DNA from: Polysphondylium violaceum
Lineage: Eukaryota; Evosea; Eumycetozoa; Dictyosteliales; Dictyosteliaceae
Length of the DNA stretch: 24,454 nucleotides
Reading direction: 5' to 3'
NCBI GenBank assembly: GCA_000277445.1
Contig: AJWJ01000358.1
Location: 1 to 24,454 of the forward strand
Position 1 is the stretch's first letter; each line of letters opens with the position of its first letter. A model generated the notes under the pieces. It worked only from the letters and a program-made list of their open reading frames with translations. It was not told the origin of the DNA and did no database searches. This document shows, piece by piece, positions 9,097 to 18,079 of the stretch. The position numbers were made by a program, and so were the translations under genes.

Positions 9097-11091
9097 CTAT
9101 GAATCATTATCATCTTTATAATCTTTAAAGATAATTTGATAATATAATTTGAAATAGGCTACAATATTATAACCTGGAGAATCAAGGATATGATTTCTTA
9201 ATCTTTTGATATGATTTTGATATTCAGAGAGGAAATAATCAAATCCAAGAGTATCCAAAAGATATTTTATCATATCTAGATGACCGTTTTGCATAGCTTC
9301 TCTAAAACAACGAATATATTTTGTTTGAGGATTATATTGTTGATAGATTTTTAAAAATTCTATATTTCCAATTTGTCCTATTTCATAGGCAAAATCTTGG
9401 TTGGCTGAGAAAGGGAGAAAAGTTTGAAAATGTTGGATTTTGTTTTGTTTGATTGATAATTTGATAATGTTTAGAAAGTAATCTTGTTTATCGCTCACAA
9501 GTGGGGAAATGAGATGTATAATATCAATCTTGTGTAGGCTAGGACAATAATTTACGGTTTTTTTAGTTGCATCGAAACCATTTTTGACTATTATATCCAA
9601 GGTTTTACTCGAGGAAGCATAGGTAATCAAACCCTTTGGCATTTTAAAATCGGGGTTCTTTTCAAATAAAAAGAGTAAAAAGTCATTTCTACTATACACT
9701 GCTGCTGTGTAATAGAGGTTTGAAATATCTATCGATTGAGCCAGATCTTTTTCTAGAGAATATAAATATTTAAATGTTTCCATGGCTCCATATTTAATTG
9801 TTGAGCCAATACACTCGATTAAATAATAATGGGATAATGGAAAATGAGCTAAAAGAGATTGATAAAAAGATAAATGTTGATCAGATTTTAAAAATTCTTG
9901 ATTCATAGAGTAGTATGGATGAGATTCTATTAAAAATCTTAATAATTTCATATTTTTTTTGGCAGAGGCAAAATCCCCAATATCAATTCCACGCAAAAGC
10001 TTGTTTGAATAACATTTAGAAAGATATAGAAAGATATCCCAAGTGGCTTCTGAATTTAATGACTCTATGAAACATTGTTTGTCAACCTGTACGCCCAGAT
10101 CGAGTAATCCCTTTACATTTTCCAAACTTGAAAAGCTACCTTTAATATTGGATAAATTCAATTGTTTAAATAAAGAATCTTTTTCACTAGGATACTTTTC
10201 TATCAACTTGTTAAACAGGTCCATATCTTGTTCTGCAAATGCATACAAGAGTAGCATTTTATCCACACCTTTTATACAATATTGATTTTCAAGGATTTTC
10301 ATTTTTTTTAGATACTCTGTTAATGGATAGAGATTTGAAGAGATTTTGTATCTGCTTTTGAGAATAAAGTATTGAATCCTATCCAATTCAATTGGATATT
10401 TCTCCATTACCAATGTAAATATCTCTATATCACCAGTATGAAATGCAGCATCATATATTTTGATATATGTTTTATCTCGGGCAACTTTGAGAGGATCATA
10501 TTTTATGTTTAAAATTTTTAAGATTGAAACCTTATTCTTTTTTTCCAAGACATCAATGACCAACGTTGGAATGAGATAATCATTATCGTCAATCTTCTTT
10601 TTCAATAGAGATACGTGTACTCGTCCATTCTCTATTAAATCAAATAATTGATTAAGAGTTTTATAATCATTATACAAAATACAAGCTTTAAACAATCTAT
10701 AAAAGTCCAAAACACTTCCATTGAGTTGTGTATCTTTTTGTAAAACCATTTCAAGTAAATAATTGAATGCGACTACATTGTTCTTTTCTAGGGCATTTGA
10801 AAGAGTTTTCATAGGTTCTATGAAATAGTAATGAAATCTTTGATACAATAGAATAAATAGATTTATATCGTGAATTCTATAGATCGTGTTTGTCATACAC
10901 TCTGGAGACACAAACAAGTATTCATTTCTCTTTATCTTTTCTCCAAGTAAACCAAAGTGTTTATTTAATATAATCCAATTAAGATCACATATTTCATTGT
11001 ACCTCTGTCCATTATCGCTATTGAGAAATGTACAAAATATTCTTTGTCTTAAATAAACATTATTATAAATATCTTTAAACAATATCTCCAT
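9097..11091 (-). CDS. Ankyrin-like repeat protein, 664 aa (shortest paralog)
   Basis: A single-exon ORF from ATG 11091. The N-terminal block ILFKDIYNNVYLRQRIF (3-19) is followed by YNEICDLNWII (31-41), KIKRNEYLF (52-60) and INLFILLYQRF (76-86). Helix pairs include TGDIEIFTLVMEKYP (219-233), AFAEQDMDLFNKL (284-296) and NMKLLRFLIES (380-390). The mid block is canonical (GSFSSLENVKGLL at 318-330, Cys340, WDIFLYL at 351-357). The C-terminal part has GNIEFLKIY, YIRCF and GHLDMIKYLLDTL. Two blocks shared by relatives have decayed: the Trp-Trp block is absent, and the Pro-His...Gly-His block survives only as PKGLITYASSS...NGF (485-506). It is divergently transcribed from 11238-13382 across 146 bp. 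Function is unknown. Confidence 0.9.
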   Translation of the reverse strand: MEILFKDIYNNVYLRQRIFCTFLNSDNGQRYNEICDLNWIILNKHFGLLGEKIKRNEYLFVSPECMTNTIYRIHDINLFILLYQRFHYYFIEPMKTLSNALEKNNVVAFNYLLEMVLQKDTQLNGSVLDFYRLFKACILYNDYKTLNQLFDLIENGRVHVSLLKKKIDDNDYLIPTLVIDVLEKKNKVSILKILNIKYDPLKVARDKTYIKIYDAAFHTGDIEIFTLVMEKYPIELDRIQYFILKSRYKISSNLYPLTEYLKKMKILENQYCIKGVDKMLLLYAFAEQDMDLFNKLIEKYPSEKDSLFKQLNLSNIKGSFSSLENVKGLLDLGVQVDKQCFIESLNSEATWDIFLYLSKCYSNKLLRGIDIGDFASAKKNMKLLRFLIESHPYYSMNQEFLKSDQHLSFYQSLLAHFPLSHYYLIECIGSTIKYGAMETFKYLYSLEKDLAQSIDISNLYYTAAVYSRNDFLLFLFEKNPDFKMPKGLITYASSSKTLDIIVKNGFDATKKTVNYCPSLHKIDIIHLISPLVSDKQDYFLNIIKLSIKQNKIQHFQTFLPFSANQDFAYEIGQIGNIEFLKIYQQYNPQTKYIRCFREAMQNGHLDMIKYLLDTLGFDYFLSEYQNHIKRLRNHILDSPGYNIVAYFKLYYQIIFKDYKDDNDS

Positions 11092-11237
11092 AGTTTGTAA
11101 ATATCTATAAATTTTGAAAAAAAAAAAAAAGATTTTATTAAAATATATTTTTTTTATTTTTTATTAATTTTTGATTGAGAAACAAATCGAGGATCTATTT
11201 TTAAAATGTGTGCTATAACAATAACAATAATAACGAT
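11092..11237. promoter_or_regulatory. Shared divergent promoter region (146 bp)
   Basis: The start codons of two divergent paralogs are only 146 bp apart, so both promoters and both leaders must fit here. The content is mostly poly(A)/poly(T) (about 11115-11165) with TATAAA-like A/T stretches. No distinct factor site was recognised. Confidence 0.55.
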
Positions 11238-11241
11238 ATGA
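11206..11241 (+). promoter_or_regulatory. Upstream ORF overlapping the start of the 11238 gene
   Basis: ATG 11206 opens 11 codons ending with TGA 11239-11241. This overlaps the main start ATG 11238-11240 as ATGA in another frame, an arrangement that would allow termination-reinitiation. In the frame of the main gene there is a TAA at 11202-11204, so no in-frame ATG lies further upstream. Confidence 0.5.
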
Positions 11242-13382
11242 AGGAAATGTCATCATCATCATCATCATCATTCTTTACTATATTTAATAATAAATTTATT
11301 AAAGATATTGTTTTTAGACACCTCAAGAAAAAAGGAGAAACGGTGGGGCTCAAGTACTATGATATCTGTAATTTAGAATGGATAATCTGTAATTCTTATT
11401 GGGCGTTGCTTAAGGATAAACTTAACCACAAAGAATACCAATACTTACTTTTAGATGGTAACCACTTGGAGTGTATCTTTCAAATACCTGATCAAGAGTT
11501 GTTTGTTCAAGTATTGGAACGTTATCAAGTGTACTTTAGATCTCCATTTCCCCAGTTTTCCCAATTGGCTTTAAAATACAACAATTTAGGCATTTTCGAG
11601 TATTTGGTTCAAAAGGGATACACTGTTTGCATAAAGAGAGCATTCAAGTATGCCAGTCAACATAGAAATCAACAGGCTCTATTGTATCTGTGGGATAACT
11701 TGGCAAACCTATCATTAAAACCATTGTTGAGTGACCATAAAGTAGAAACCATAGCATTTATCGTGAATTATGTCATTCAGAGTTGTAATATAGAGGTGCT
11801 GGCTTACATCATGGAGAGTAAATTGGTCAAAGATTTAAAATTTACAGTCATGCAAAAAGAAGGCTTTGTCAAGGAAGCCTGTAGCGCTGGCAGTTTGCCA
11901 ATATTGTGTTTACTTGTAGAGCATCTCAAGATAAAGCAAGGTACAATTAAAGTAGAAAAAGATTGGTTCAACAAATATATTTATCAAGAGTTTCCTACCT
12001 CTTCCTCACAGGTAACCATCTCACCGGATATTTGCAAAGGTTACACAAAAACTATTGTCTCACTAGAATTCTTGACATACCTTAGAGTGAACCAGTTTGA
12101 TACAGAGACAAGTGGACTCAAAGAAGAGATGGAGAAGCTCAGACTCTTTAATCCAAACATCAAATATGTGATGCCACAAGGTGATTATCTTTCCATTGTT
12201 GTGTCTAGCTATGTAGATTGGAATTCAAGTTTAGAGAGAACAAGAGAGATTGTAGACCAAGGTGTTTTTATTTCATCACAATGTGTATATGAAGCCGCCA
12301 GCAAGATTGGCACCGCCCCTCAGGCTTATGAGATCTTTACCTATCTCTTTGAAAGATTCACCGGTCAGAGAGATGCACATTTTATCGATGGAATGGTCGT
12401 GGTAGCCGGTAGAACAAAGAGTTTGCTTTTGTTGGACTATATGATCGACATGGACATCCAACCCAATCATCTCTGGTGGAGCGATTTTGCCAAACACGAT
12501 AGATATCTATCATGGATAGCTAGGTTCTTTGATAGATATCCTCCAGATTTCCCCAAAGATGGGTCGATTATAATCTCTGGCTTGTTGGCCTGTATCAAGG
12601 GCTCTAGTCTCGAGACATTCAAGTTTATTTTGTCCAGAACTTTGGAGCTAGATGTAAACAAGAAAGTGGATTACAGTCGTCTGTATGAGTCTGCAGCAGC
12701 GTATTCACAAATTGAGATGTTGGAATACATGATCGCTCTGGAATTACCACACAACGATAAAGTCATATGTCGTGCAACCTCTCTGGAAATGGTTCATATA
12801 CTAGAAAAGGCCTCGCATAAGCTCTACTTGGATCCTCACCATTTACCCCACTCTAACGTTCTTGGATATCTTTTTGAAATGGTCGGCAAAGAGGCAACTC
12901 CGTTAATTAGCGCGTTTATGGTCGTGTCTATCAACAATCACAAATTGGAGCACTTTAAATTACTTCTAGACCTCTATGCTCAGAGTGGCTATGACTGGTA
13001 CACTGGTGAAAACATTTTATCCACCATCGGAAAGGTGGGAAATGTCGAGATGTTTAAATCCTTTTTCTACCGATTCCCCACCATTGACTATAAAGGAATC
13101 TTTGACAACTGTTTTGAAACCTCGTCTCAACACATACCACTGATAGAATACCTTGTACAATACGTTGATGGCCAAAAACTCTTTTCAAACCTTGATAGAA
13201 TCAAACGATTGACAGAGTTGGATCATTTCAGATACTCGACTCAAGAGTATATGAGAAAGCTCATTAAACAAAAAGAAATATTTTTTCCAAAAGGTATTGA
13301 AAAGGATTTAATTAAATGTTTAGACTCTCTAGATCAACCCAAACAAATAATAAAAGATATTATAAACAGTTATTTTAACTAA
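11238..13382 (+). CDS. Ankyrin-like repeat protein, 714 aa (IKV-WF sub-family)
   Basis: The frame is open from 11208, but that codon is GTG. The first ATG in frame is 11238, which I take as the start. Residues in this numbering: a seven-Ser run (5-11), IFNNKFIKDIVF (15-26), YYDICNLEWII (40-50), ELFVQVLERYQVYF (87-100) and degenerate helix pairs from about 109. The IKVEKDWF segment (237-244) is shared only with the 15682 and 18080 paralogs. The mid block has SSLERTREI (330-338) and Cys349. LWWSDFAKHDR follows at 412-422, LPHND...SLEMVHIL at 503-522, and VGNVEMFKSFF and IPLIEYLVQYV towards the end. Coding GC content appears higher than in the paralogs, especially from about 12290 to 13150. Function is unknown. 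Confidence 0.88.
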   Translation: MKEMSSSSSSSFFTIFNNKFIKDIVFRHLKKKGETVGLKYYDICNLEWIICNSYWALLKDKLNHKEYQYLLLDGNHLECIFQIPDQELFVQVLERYQVYFRSPFPQFSQLALKYNNLGIFEYLVQKGYTVCIKRAFKYASQHRNQQALLYLWDNLANLSLKPLLSDHKVETIAFIVNYVIQSCNIEVLAYIMESKLVKDLKFTVMQKEGFVKEACSAGSLPILCLLVEHLKIKQGTIKVEKDWFNKYIYQEFPTSSSQVTISPDICKGYTKTIVSLEFLTYLRVNQFDTETSGLKEEMEKLRLFNPNIKYVMPQGDYLSIVVSSYVDWNSSLERTREIVDQGVFISSQCVYEAASKIGTAPQAYEIFTYLFERFTGQRDAHFIDGMVVVAGRTKSLLLLDYMIDMDIQPNHLWWSDFAKHDRYLSWIARFFDRYPPDFPKDGSIIISGLLACIKGSSLETFKFILSRTLELDVNKKVDYSRLYESAAAYSQIEMLEYMIALELPHNDKVICRATSLEMVHILEKASHKLYLDPHHLPHSNVLGYLFEMVGKEATPLISAFMVVSINNHKLEHFKLLLDLYAQSGYDWYTGENILSTIGKVGNVEMFKSFFYRFPTIDYKGIFDNCFETSSQHIPLIEYLVQYVDGQKLFSNLDRIKRLTELDHFRYSTQEYMRKLIKQKEIFFPKGIEKDLIKCLDSLDQPKQIIKDIINSYFN

Positions 13383-13457
13383 CAAACCTTTTAATGCCTT
13401 AAGTTTTCTGTATCGTTCTCATAAAACAGATGTTTGATTTTTATTTTTTTTTTTTTA

Positions 13458-13493
13458 ATGATTTTTTATTTTATGAAATGTAATCATTTCTAG
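13458..13493 (+). promoter_or_regulatory. Upstream ORF ending 2 nt before the start of the 13496 gene
   Basis: ATG 13458 opens 11 codons and stops at TAG 13491-13493; the main ATG begins at 13496. A second start-stop pair (ATGTAA, 13478-13483) lies inside it in another frame. Confidence 0.5.
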
Positions 13494-13495
13494 AA

Positions 13496-15664
13496 ATGGA
13501 AAACAATAATAATAATATCAATCAGTTTTTTAGATATATTTATAATAATAAATTTATAAAGACAAGAATCTTTAGTTTTCTAAAACATAGTGATAAAACA
13601 TCTTTAAAATATGATGATATTTGTGATTTACGTGACATCATAGCACACCGATATTGGTCACTATTAAGAGATAAAATCAAAAGAAATGAATATCTATACT
13701 TGAATAGAAACTCTTGTGAACTTATATTTAAGATTAAAGATTTAGATCTCTTTATTAAAGTATTTCAACGCTTTAAAGATTACTTTCCAACCTTGCCACC
13801 AAAAATACAATATGCAGCTCTATACGACAATATCGATGTTTTAAAATACTTGCTCAATGATAGCCAACATTTTATTGATATATTTAAAGCATTTCAATGG
13901 TCCTTTGAAAACAAAAACTATCAAATGGTTCATTATCTAATTGATTTTCTAGAACAAGATAAAAGAATGGTTTCCGTATTAAATAGATTTGGTTCTCCTT
14001 TAATATCAAAGGTTATTTTGTTGTCGATATCATCCAAAGACATAGAAACATTAAAGAGAATATTCAACTTTCAAGCACCCAAAGGTGTTTCTGATATAAA
14101 TATTGATGAACAAGAAATGTTTAAAAAAGCATATTCTACTGGTGATTTACAAGCATTCAAATTGGTACATCAAAAATATAGTAATAATTATAACAGTATT
14201 TTAAAAACAATATTGAATCCACATATAAGGTTATGTTTGGGAAACAATATTAAATATAGGAAAGATACTTATAAAAAAATGACATTACAATATGATCTTC
14301 TCGAATACCTTTTGGATCAGAACCTAGTTAGACCAGATGTTTATCAAGATTTAAAGAATTGCCTAGTTTTTCAAGCATTCAAATTACAAGATATGGATCT
14401 ATATAATAAATTAATGAATCAAAGCAATACCAAAGCAATATGTTTTAATGAATTATCATTATCAATGATCACTGGTTCTTTATCTAGTTTAGATAAGGTA
14501 AAGGAATTAATTGGTTTAGGTGTAACAATTACTACAACTTGTATTACAAACTCAATATCATCATTAAATAAGAACAAAAAAGATGGATGGGAAATATTTT
14601 TATATCTTGTTGAAAATCATAAAATGGATTATGATATAAGGGCTCTAATCTCAATGGCTTGTAAAACGGCCAATATTAAAGTTTTAAAGTTTGCACTTGA
14701 CCAAAAAGTAGAGATCAAACCACAGCCTTGGTGGGTAGGAGATTTAAAATTCTCCGATGAAAATAGAGAGTTTTTCCAACTTTTATTTGAAAACTTTAGA
14801 TTTGAAAGTTATATTTTATTTGGCGCAACAGAAAAGTCTATTCAAGAGGGATCAATAGAAAATTTTAAAACTTTGCTTTCCATGATACAAAAAAATAACA
14901 ATCAAAGTGAATTCAATCGATTATATTATAGAGCTGCTTCTCAAGGAAAAATAGAGTTTTTAGAAATCTTGATCCAAAACCGAGTACCTCACGACCATAT
15001 TGTACTATGTAGAGCATCATCTGTGGAAATTGTTAATTTACTCTATCATTCTGGCCTAGCAAAATCCAATCCCAACGTCTCATACAACAATCCAGAACCA
15101 CTATCAATAGAGGTATTACAACACCTAGCCTCACTGGAATTACCCGACAAGGATGATCTTATGCTCTGCCTATTGAGAAATTTAATTGAAAATCATAGAA
15201 TCTATTCCTTTCAACTCTTGTTGTCACATTGCGACTTTGAAAATAATATCGATATGGTTCAAAATATTCTAATTTGTTTAGCAACCAATAACAATTTGGA
15301 AATGATTCAAATTTTCCTAGACTATCAATTAAATACCACCTCAACAAACTATGTACCCTGTTTTAATGTTGCCATGAGTAATAACAATTTAGAACTAGTT
15401 GAATTTCTTGTAGATATTTTTAGTATTGATTATCTTGTTAGAAAAGAAGATACTCGAGATTTTTTACAACGACTACAAGATACCAAACCATTTATAAACA
15501 ATTATTTTCAATCAATATTTCTAGATCCACAAAACCAACAATTTCTAGAATCAAGACCAGATCTTTTAAAAATGTTTTCATCTCAACCCACTAATGACAT
15601 TGTTGATGTTGATTTATATTTCAAATATTTAGAATCAAATTATCCAACAAAACAATCTACATGA
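13496..15664 (+). CDS. Ankyrin-like repeat protein, 722 aa
   Basis: A single-exon ORF from ATG 13496, 113 bp past the preceding paralog on the same strand. The N-terminus is MENNNNN, then the family block YIYNNKFIKTRIF (14-26), YDDICDL (39-45), YWSLLRDKIKRNEYLYL (53-69) and KDLDLFIKVFQRFKDYF (81-97). Helix pairs include DNIDVLKYLL (111-120), NYQMVHYLIDFL (141-152) and TGDLQAFKLVHQKY (215-228). AFKLQDMDLYNKL (294-306) places it with the 777, 5892 and 9097 proteins. The mid block is textbook for the family (SLSSLDKVKELIGLGVTIT at 328-346, Cys349, GWEIFLYLVE). PWWVGDLKFSDENR is at 411-424, VPHDH...SVEIVNLL at 497-516, then NNLEMIQIF and YVPCF. The TGA stop overlaps a poly(A) signal and faces the next gene 17 bp away. 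Function is unknown. Confidence 0.9.
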   Translation: MENNNNNINQFFRYIYNNKFIKTRIFSFLKHSDKTSLKYDDICDLRDIIAHRYWSLLRDKIKRNEYLYLNRNSCELIFKIKDLDLFIKVFQRFKDYFPTLPPKIQYAALYDNIDVLKYLLNDSQHFIDIFKAFQWSFENKNYQMVHYLIDFLEQDKRMVSVLNRFGSPLISKVILLSISSKDIETLKRIFNFQAPKGVSDINIDEQEMFKKAYSTGDLQAFKLVHQKYSNNYNSILKTILNPHIRLCLGNNIKYRKDTYKKMTLQYDLLEYLLDQNLVRPDVYQDLKNCLVFQAFKLQDMDLYNKLMNQSNTKAICFNELSLSMITGSLSSLDKVKELIGLGVTITTTCITNSISSLNKNKKDGWEIFLYLVENHKMDYDIRALISMACKTANIKVLKFALDQKVEIKPQPWWVGDLKFSDENREFFQLLFENFRFESYILFGATEKSIQEGSIENFKTLLSMIQKNNNQSEFNRLYYRAASQGKIEFLEILIQNRVPHDHIVLCRASSVEIVNLLYHSGLAKSNPNVSYNNPEPLSIEVLQHLASLELPDKDDLMLCLLRNLIENHRIYSFQLLLSHCDFENNIDMVQNILICLATNNNLEMIQIFLDYQLNTTSTNYVPCFNVAMSNNNLELVEFLVDIFSIDYLVRKEDTRDFLQRLQDTKPFINNYFQSIFLDPQNQQFLESRPDLLKMFSSQPTNDIVDVDLYFKYLESNYPTKQST

Positions 15665-15669
15665 ATAAA
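15664..15669 (+). terminator. Poly(A) signal of the 13496-15664 gene
   Basis: AATAAA whose first base is the last base of the TGA stop. Cleavage 10-30 nt downstream would fall in the opposite gene. Confidence 0.6.
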
Positions 15670-15676
15670 TCAATAA

Positions 15677-15682
15677 TTTATT
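15677..15682 (-). terminator. Poly(A) signal of the 15682-17886 gene
   Basis: AATAAA on the minus strand, overlapping the last base of the TAA stop. Cleavage would fall inside the facing coding region. Confidence 0.6.
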
Positions 15683-17886
15683 TATTTATTTAAATTATCG
15701 ATTATTTGTTTTAATAATTTTGAAGATTGAACAGTGGTATCTAAATCCTTTAACAATTCAGTACCAGTTGCAGTTTTTGAAATATTTAAATCATTTACAA
15801 ATTTCGTCAACAAATCTTTGGTTGTTAATCTAATTACATCACTTTTGATTGTTGAAAGAAAGGCTGATTGACTCTCATTTAAAAAGAGGTCATAGGTGTT
15901 TATGTTTTCAAATAAAAATCTAATGAGCGACAAATGTTGTTCTTTTAGGGAATTTATAAAACAAAATCTATAGAATTCATTGTGAGAGGGATACAGCTGA
16001 TAATAGTGTTGTAGCATTTCCAAATTACCATGCGTTCCAATGCACCCGAGGACACGTTCGGGCGCATCCATTTTATAGTGTTGCAAAAGTAGTTTAAAAT
16101 GCTGGAATTTGTGTTGTTGAATAGAGGTTTCTAGAAGCAATAGTAGATGATGGTTGGCATACATGATGTTGGGTGTCTTTTCAATCACAAAGGCCAATAT
16201 CTTTACGTCGGGCAATGGATTGGATCTATCAAATGTATTGAGTGTGTTGTTTGTTATCGTGTGGCCGTGTTTTAGCAGGAAATCCACCATTTCCATAGAC
16301 GTTGATTTACCAATAACTTTATTGACATGTGAAATGTTTTGAGAAATGAGAAACTCTAGTATATGATAGTGAGAGTGAAAACAAGCGGTATGATAGAATT
16401 GGTTCATATCGATACGTTGATCAAATTTGGTGAATATATATTTAAATACTTGAATGGCACCCGTCTTGGCAGCGTTGTTGAGACCAGTGAAAAAGTGACC
16501 TTGATGCTCTAGTTGCTGGCCAAAGGTATCGAAAAAATATTTAATAAAATCTAGATTCTTATCGTCACCTGCTAAACCTGTCCACCAACCATGATTGGGT
16601 TCGTATTTGGTAAGGAGGAGTTGAATAATTTTAGGATTATTGGTAGTGTTGGCAATTGAGAGTAACTTGTTTACCAGTGCTTTATTGGCACCACTGTCTG
16701 TAGGTTGAATAAAATGATCAAATAAATACTTAAACATGTCCCAAGACGATGTGTTTTCCAATCTCAATTTCTTGGCTGCCTTTTCAATACATCGACTCGT
16801 AATTCTAACACCACTACTATGTAATTGTTGCACTCTTTCCAAACTAACCAACCAATCCTTCATGGACGAAAATTCCAATAGACCTGGCTTTTTTCTAAAA
16901 TTTTCATCGACGGCTCTCTGTTTATCGCGCTCTAGTTTCAAGTAATGAGTGAGTTGGTTAAACTTGATCTCTGTCATAAAAGATAAATGCTCTTGCGTGA
17001 TAAATGTCTTTTCCTTTCTCTCTATCGATAGGAATCCACTGCCATCAAATTCGATCAACTCTTTAAACCATTCGCGATCGACTTTGATGGATTCCAAATC
17101 CATTGATCTTTTCTTTACAAATTTATAAACGGTTTGAAACATTTCCAAATCACCAACTCGGCTTGCTTGTTTGAGAAGTGCTACCTTTTGCATTTGATTA
17201 AATTTACAATTCTTTGGTGACTCTGATTCCAACATATATTGAACCAAATCCACTTGATTCATGTCTATTATCATTTTCAATATATATACGACAATGACAT
17301 CCATGAGTTCCTTTAGTTCCTTGGGCACCAATCTTTCCAAGTGATCCCAAAGATATAATATCATTTCTTTGTTTTTGTTTTTAGTAGCATACCTAAATGC
17401 TTCACTTAGGTTTGGATAATTTACAACATTGTTGTTGTTGTTTATCAGGTGCTTTAGTAATTCCAAATTATCATATTTACAACAATAATGCGACCATTGA
17501 TTATAAACTGATGGTGGTTGTTGAAAATAATCTATTATGCTTGGACTATTGTAAAACCGATTAAATGTCTCTATGTCTTTTATTTGAAATATATACTCTA
17601 GACTATTGTAATCAATAAATAAATACTCTTTTCTGTGTATTTTATATTTCAACAAATTGAAATGTTTATTCTTTACAATCCATTCAAATTTACAAATGTC
17701 ATAATATTTAATTCCTCCTCTTATATATTTAAAGATATTGCTTCTTATATATTTATTATTAATTATATCTTTAAATGAATTACTATTATTACCTTTACTA
17801 TTACTACTACTATTACTGCTATGACTACTTTTTATACTATTACTACTACTATTAATAGTACAAATACTATTACTACTATTATTCAT
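15682..17886 (-). CDS. Ankyrin-like repeat protein, 734 aa (IKV-WF sub-family)
   Basis: A single-exon ORF from ATG 17886. It opens with a Ser/Asn-rich segment (1-38), then FKDIINNKYIRSNIF (38-52), YYDICKFEWI (61-70) and FQIKDIETFNRF (100-111). Family-II features are AFRYA...LYLWDHL (163-183), IKVDREWF (267-274), and the mid block DWLVSLERVQQL (344-355) with Cys366 and SWDMFKYLFDHF (381-392). GWWTGLAGDDKNLDFI is at 433-448, ISHVNKVIG...SMEMVDFLL...GH at 518-542, GNLEMLQHYYQLYP in the C-terminal third, and a C-terminal helix with DLDTTVQSSKLLKQII. It is a close structural match of the 18080-20290 protein, its tandem neighbour 193 bp away. It converges on 13496-15664. Function is unknown. Confidence 0.9.
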   Translation of the reverse strand: MNNSSNSICTINSSSNSIKSSHSSNSSSNSKGNNSNSFKDIINNKYIRSNIFKYIRGGIKYYDICKFEWIVKNKHFNLLKYKIHRKEYLFIDYNSLEYIFQIKDIETFNRFYNSPSIIDYFQQPPSVYNQWSHYCCKYDNLELLKHLINNNNNVVNYPNLSEAFRYATKNKNKEMILYLWDHLERLVPKELKELMDVIVVYILKMIIDMNQVDLVQYMLESESPKNCKFNQMQKVALLKQASRVGDLEMFQTVYKFVKKRSMDLESIKVDREWFKELIEFDGSGFLSIERKEKTFITQEHLSFMTEIKFNQLTHYLKLERDKQRAVDENFRKKPGLLEFSSMKDWLVSLERVQQLHSSGVRITSRCIEKAAKKLRLENTSSWDMFKYLFDHFIQPTDSGANKALVNKLLSIANTTNNPKIIQLLLTKYEPNHGWWTGLAGDDKNLDFIKYFFDTFGQQLEHQGHFFTGLNNAAKTGAIQVFKYIFTKFDQRIDMNQFYHTACFHSHYHILEFLISQNISHVNKVIGKSTSMEMVDFLLKHGHTITNNTLNTFDRSNPLPDVKILAFVIEKTPNIMYANHHLLLLLETSIQQHKFQHFKLLLQHYKMDAPERVLGCIGTHGNLEMLQHYYQLYPSHNEFYRFCFINSLKEQHLSLIRFLFENINTYDLFLNESQSAFLSTIKSDVIRLTTKDLLTKFVNDLNISKTATGTELLKDLDTTVQSSKLLKQIIDNLNK

Positions 17887-17911
17887 TTCATATTATAATA
17901 TTACTGTGCAT
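17883..17911 (-). promoter_or_regulatory. Two upstream ORFs abutting the start of the 15682-17886 gene
   Basis: On the minus strand, ATG 17911 opens seven codons ending at TGA 17890-17888, one base before the main ATG 17886. A second, ATG AAA TGA (17891-17883), overlaps the main ATG as ATGA. No other ATG was seen nearby in the leader. Confidence 0.5.
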
Positions 17912-18068
17912 GTGTCACCTAAATGAAAGTCTCGAAATTTTTTGATGAGGCAAAAACAAAAAAAAAACAAAAAAAAAGAAAAAAAAAAAAAAAAGAAAAA
18001 ACACCTCCCCCATCACCCAAAAATAGATCTCACTTTTTTTGGTAAAAAAAACATTTGAGATTTCAATG

Positions 18069-18074
18069 TTTATT
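18069..18074 (-). terminator. Poly(A) signal of the 18080-20290 gene
   Basis: AATAAA on the minus strand, 6-11 nt past the stop codon. Confidence 0.6.
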
Positions 18075-18079
18075 AAATT

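Noticed and set aside
11208-11237. Earlier start for the 11238 gene (MCYNNN... reading)
   Set aside because: The codon at 11208 is GTG and a TAA lies just upstream at 11202-11204; a eukaryotic gene should start at ATG 11238.
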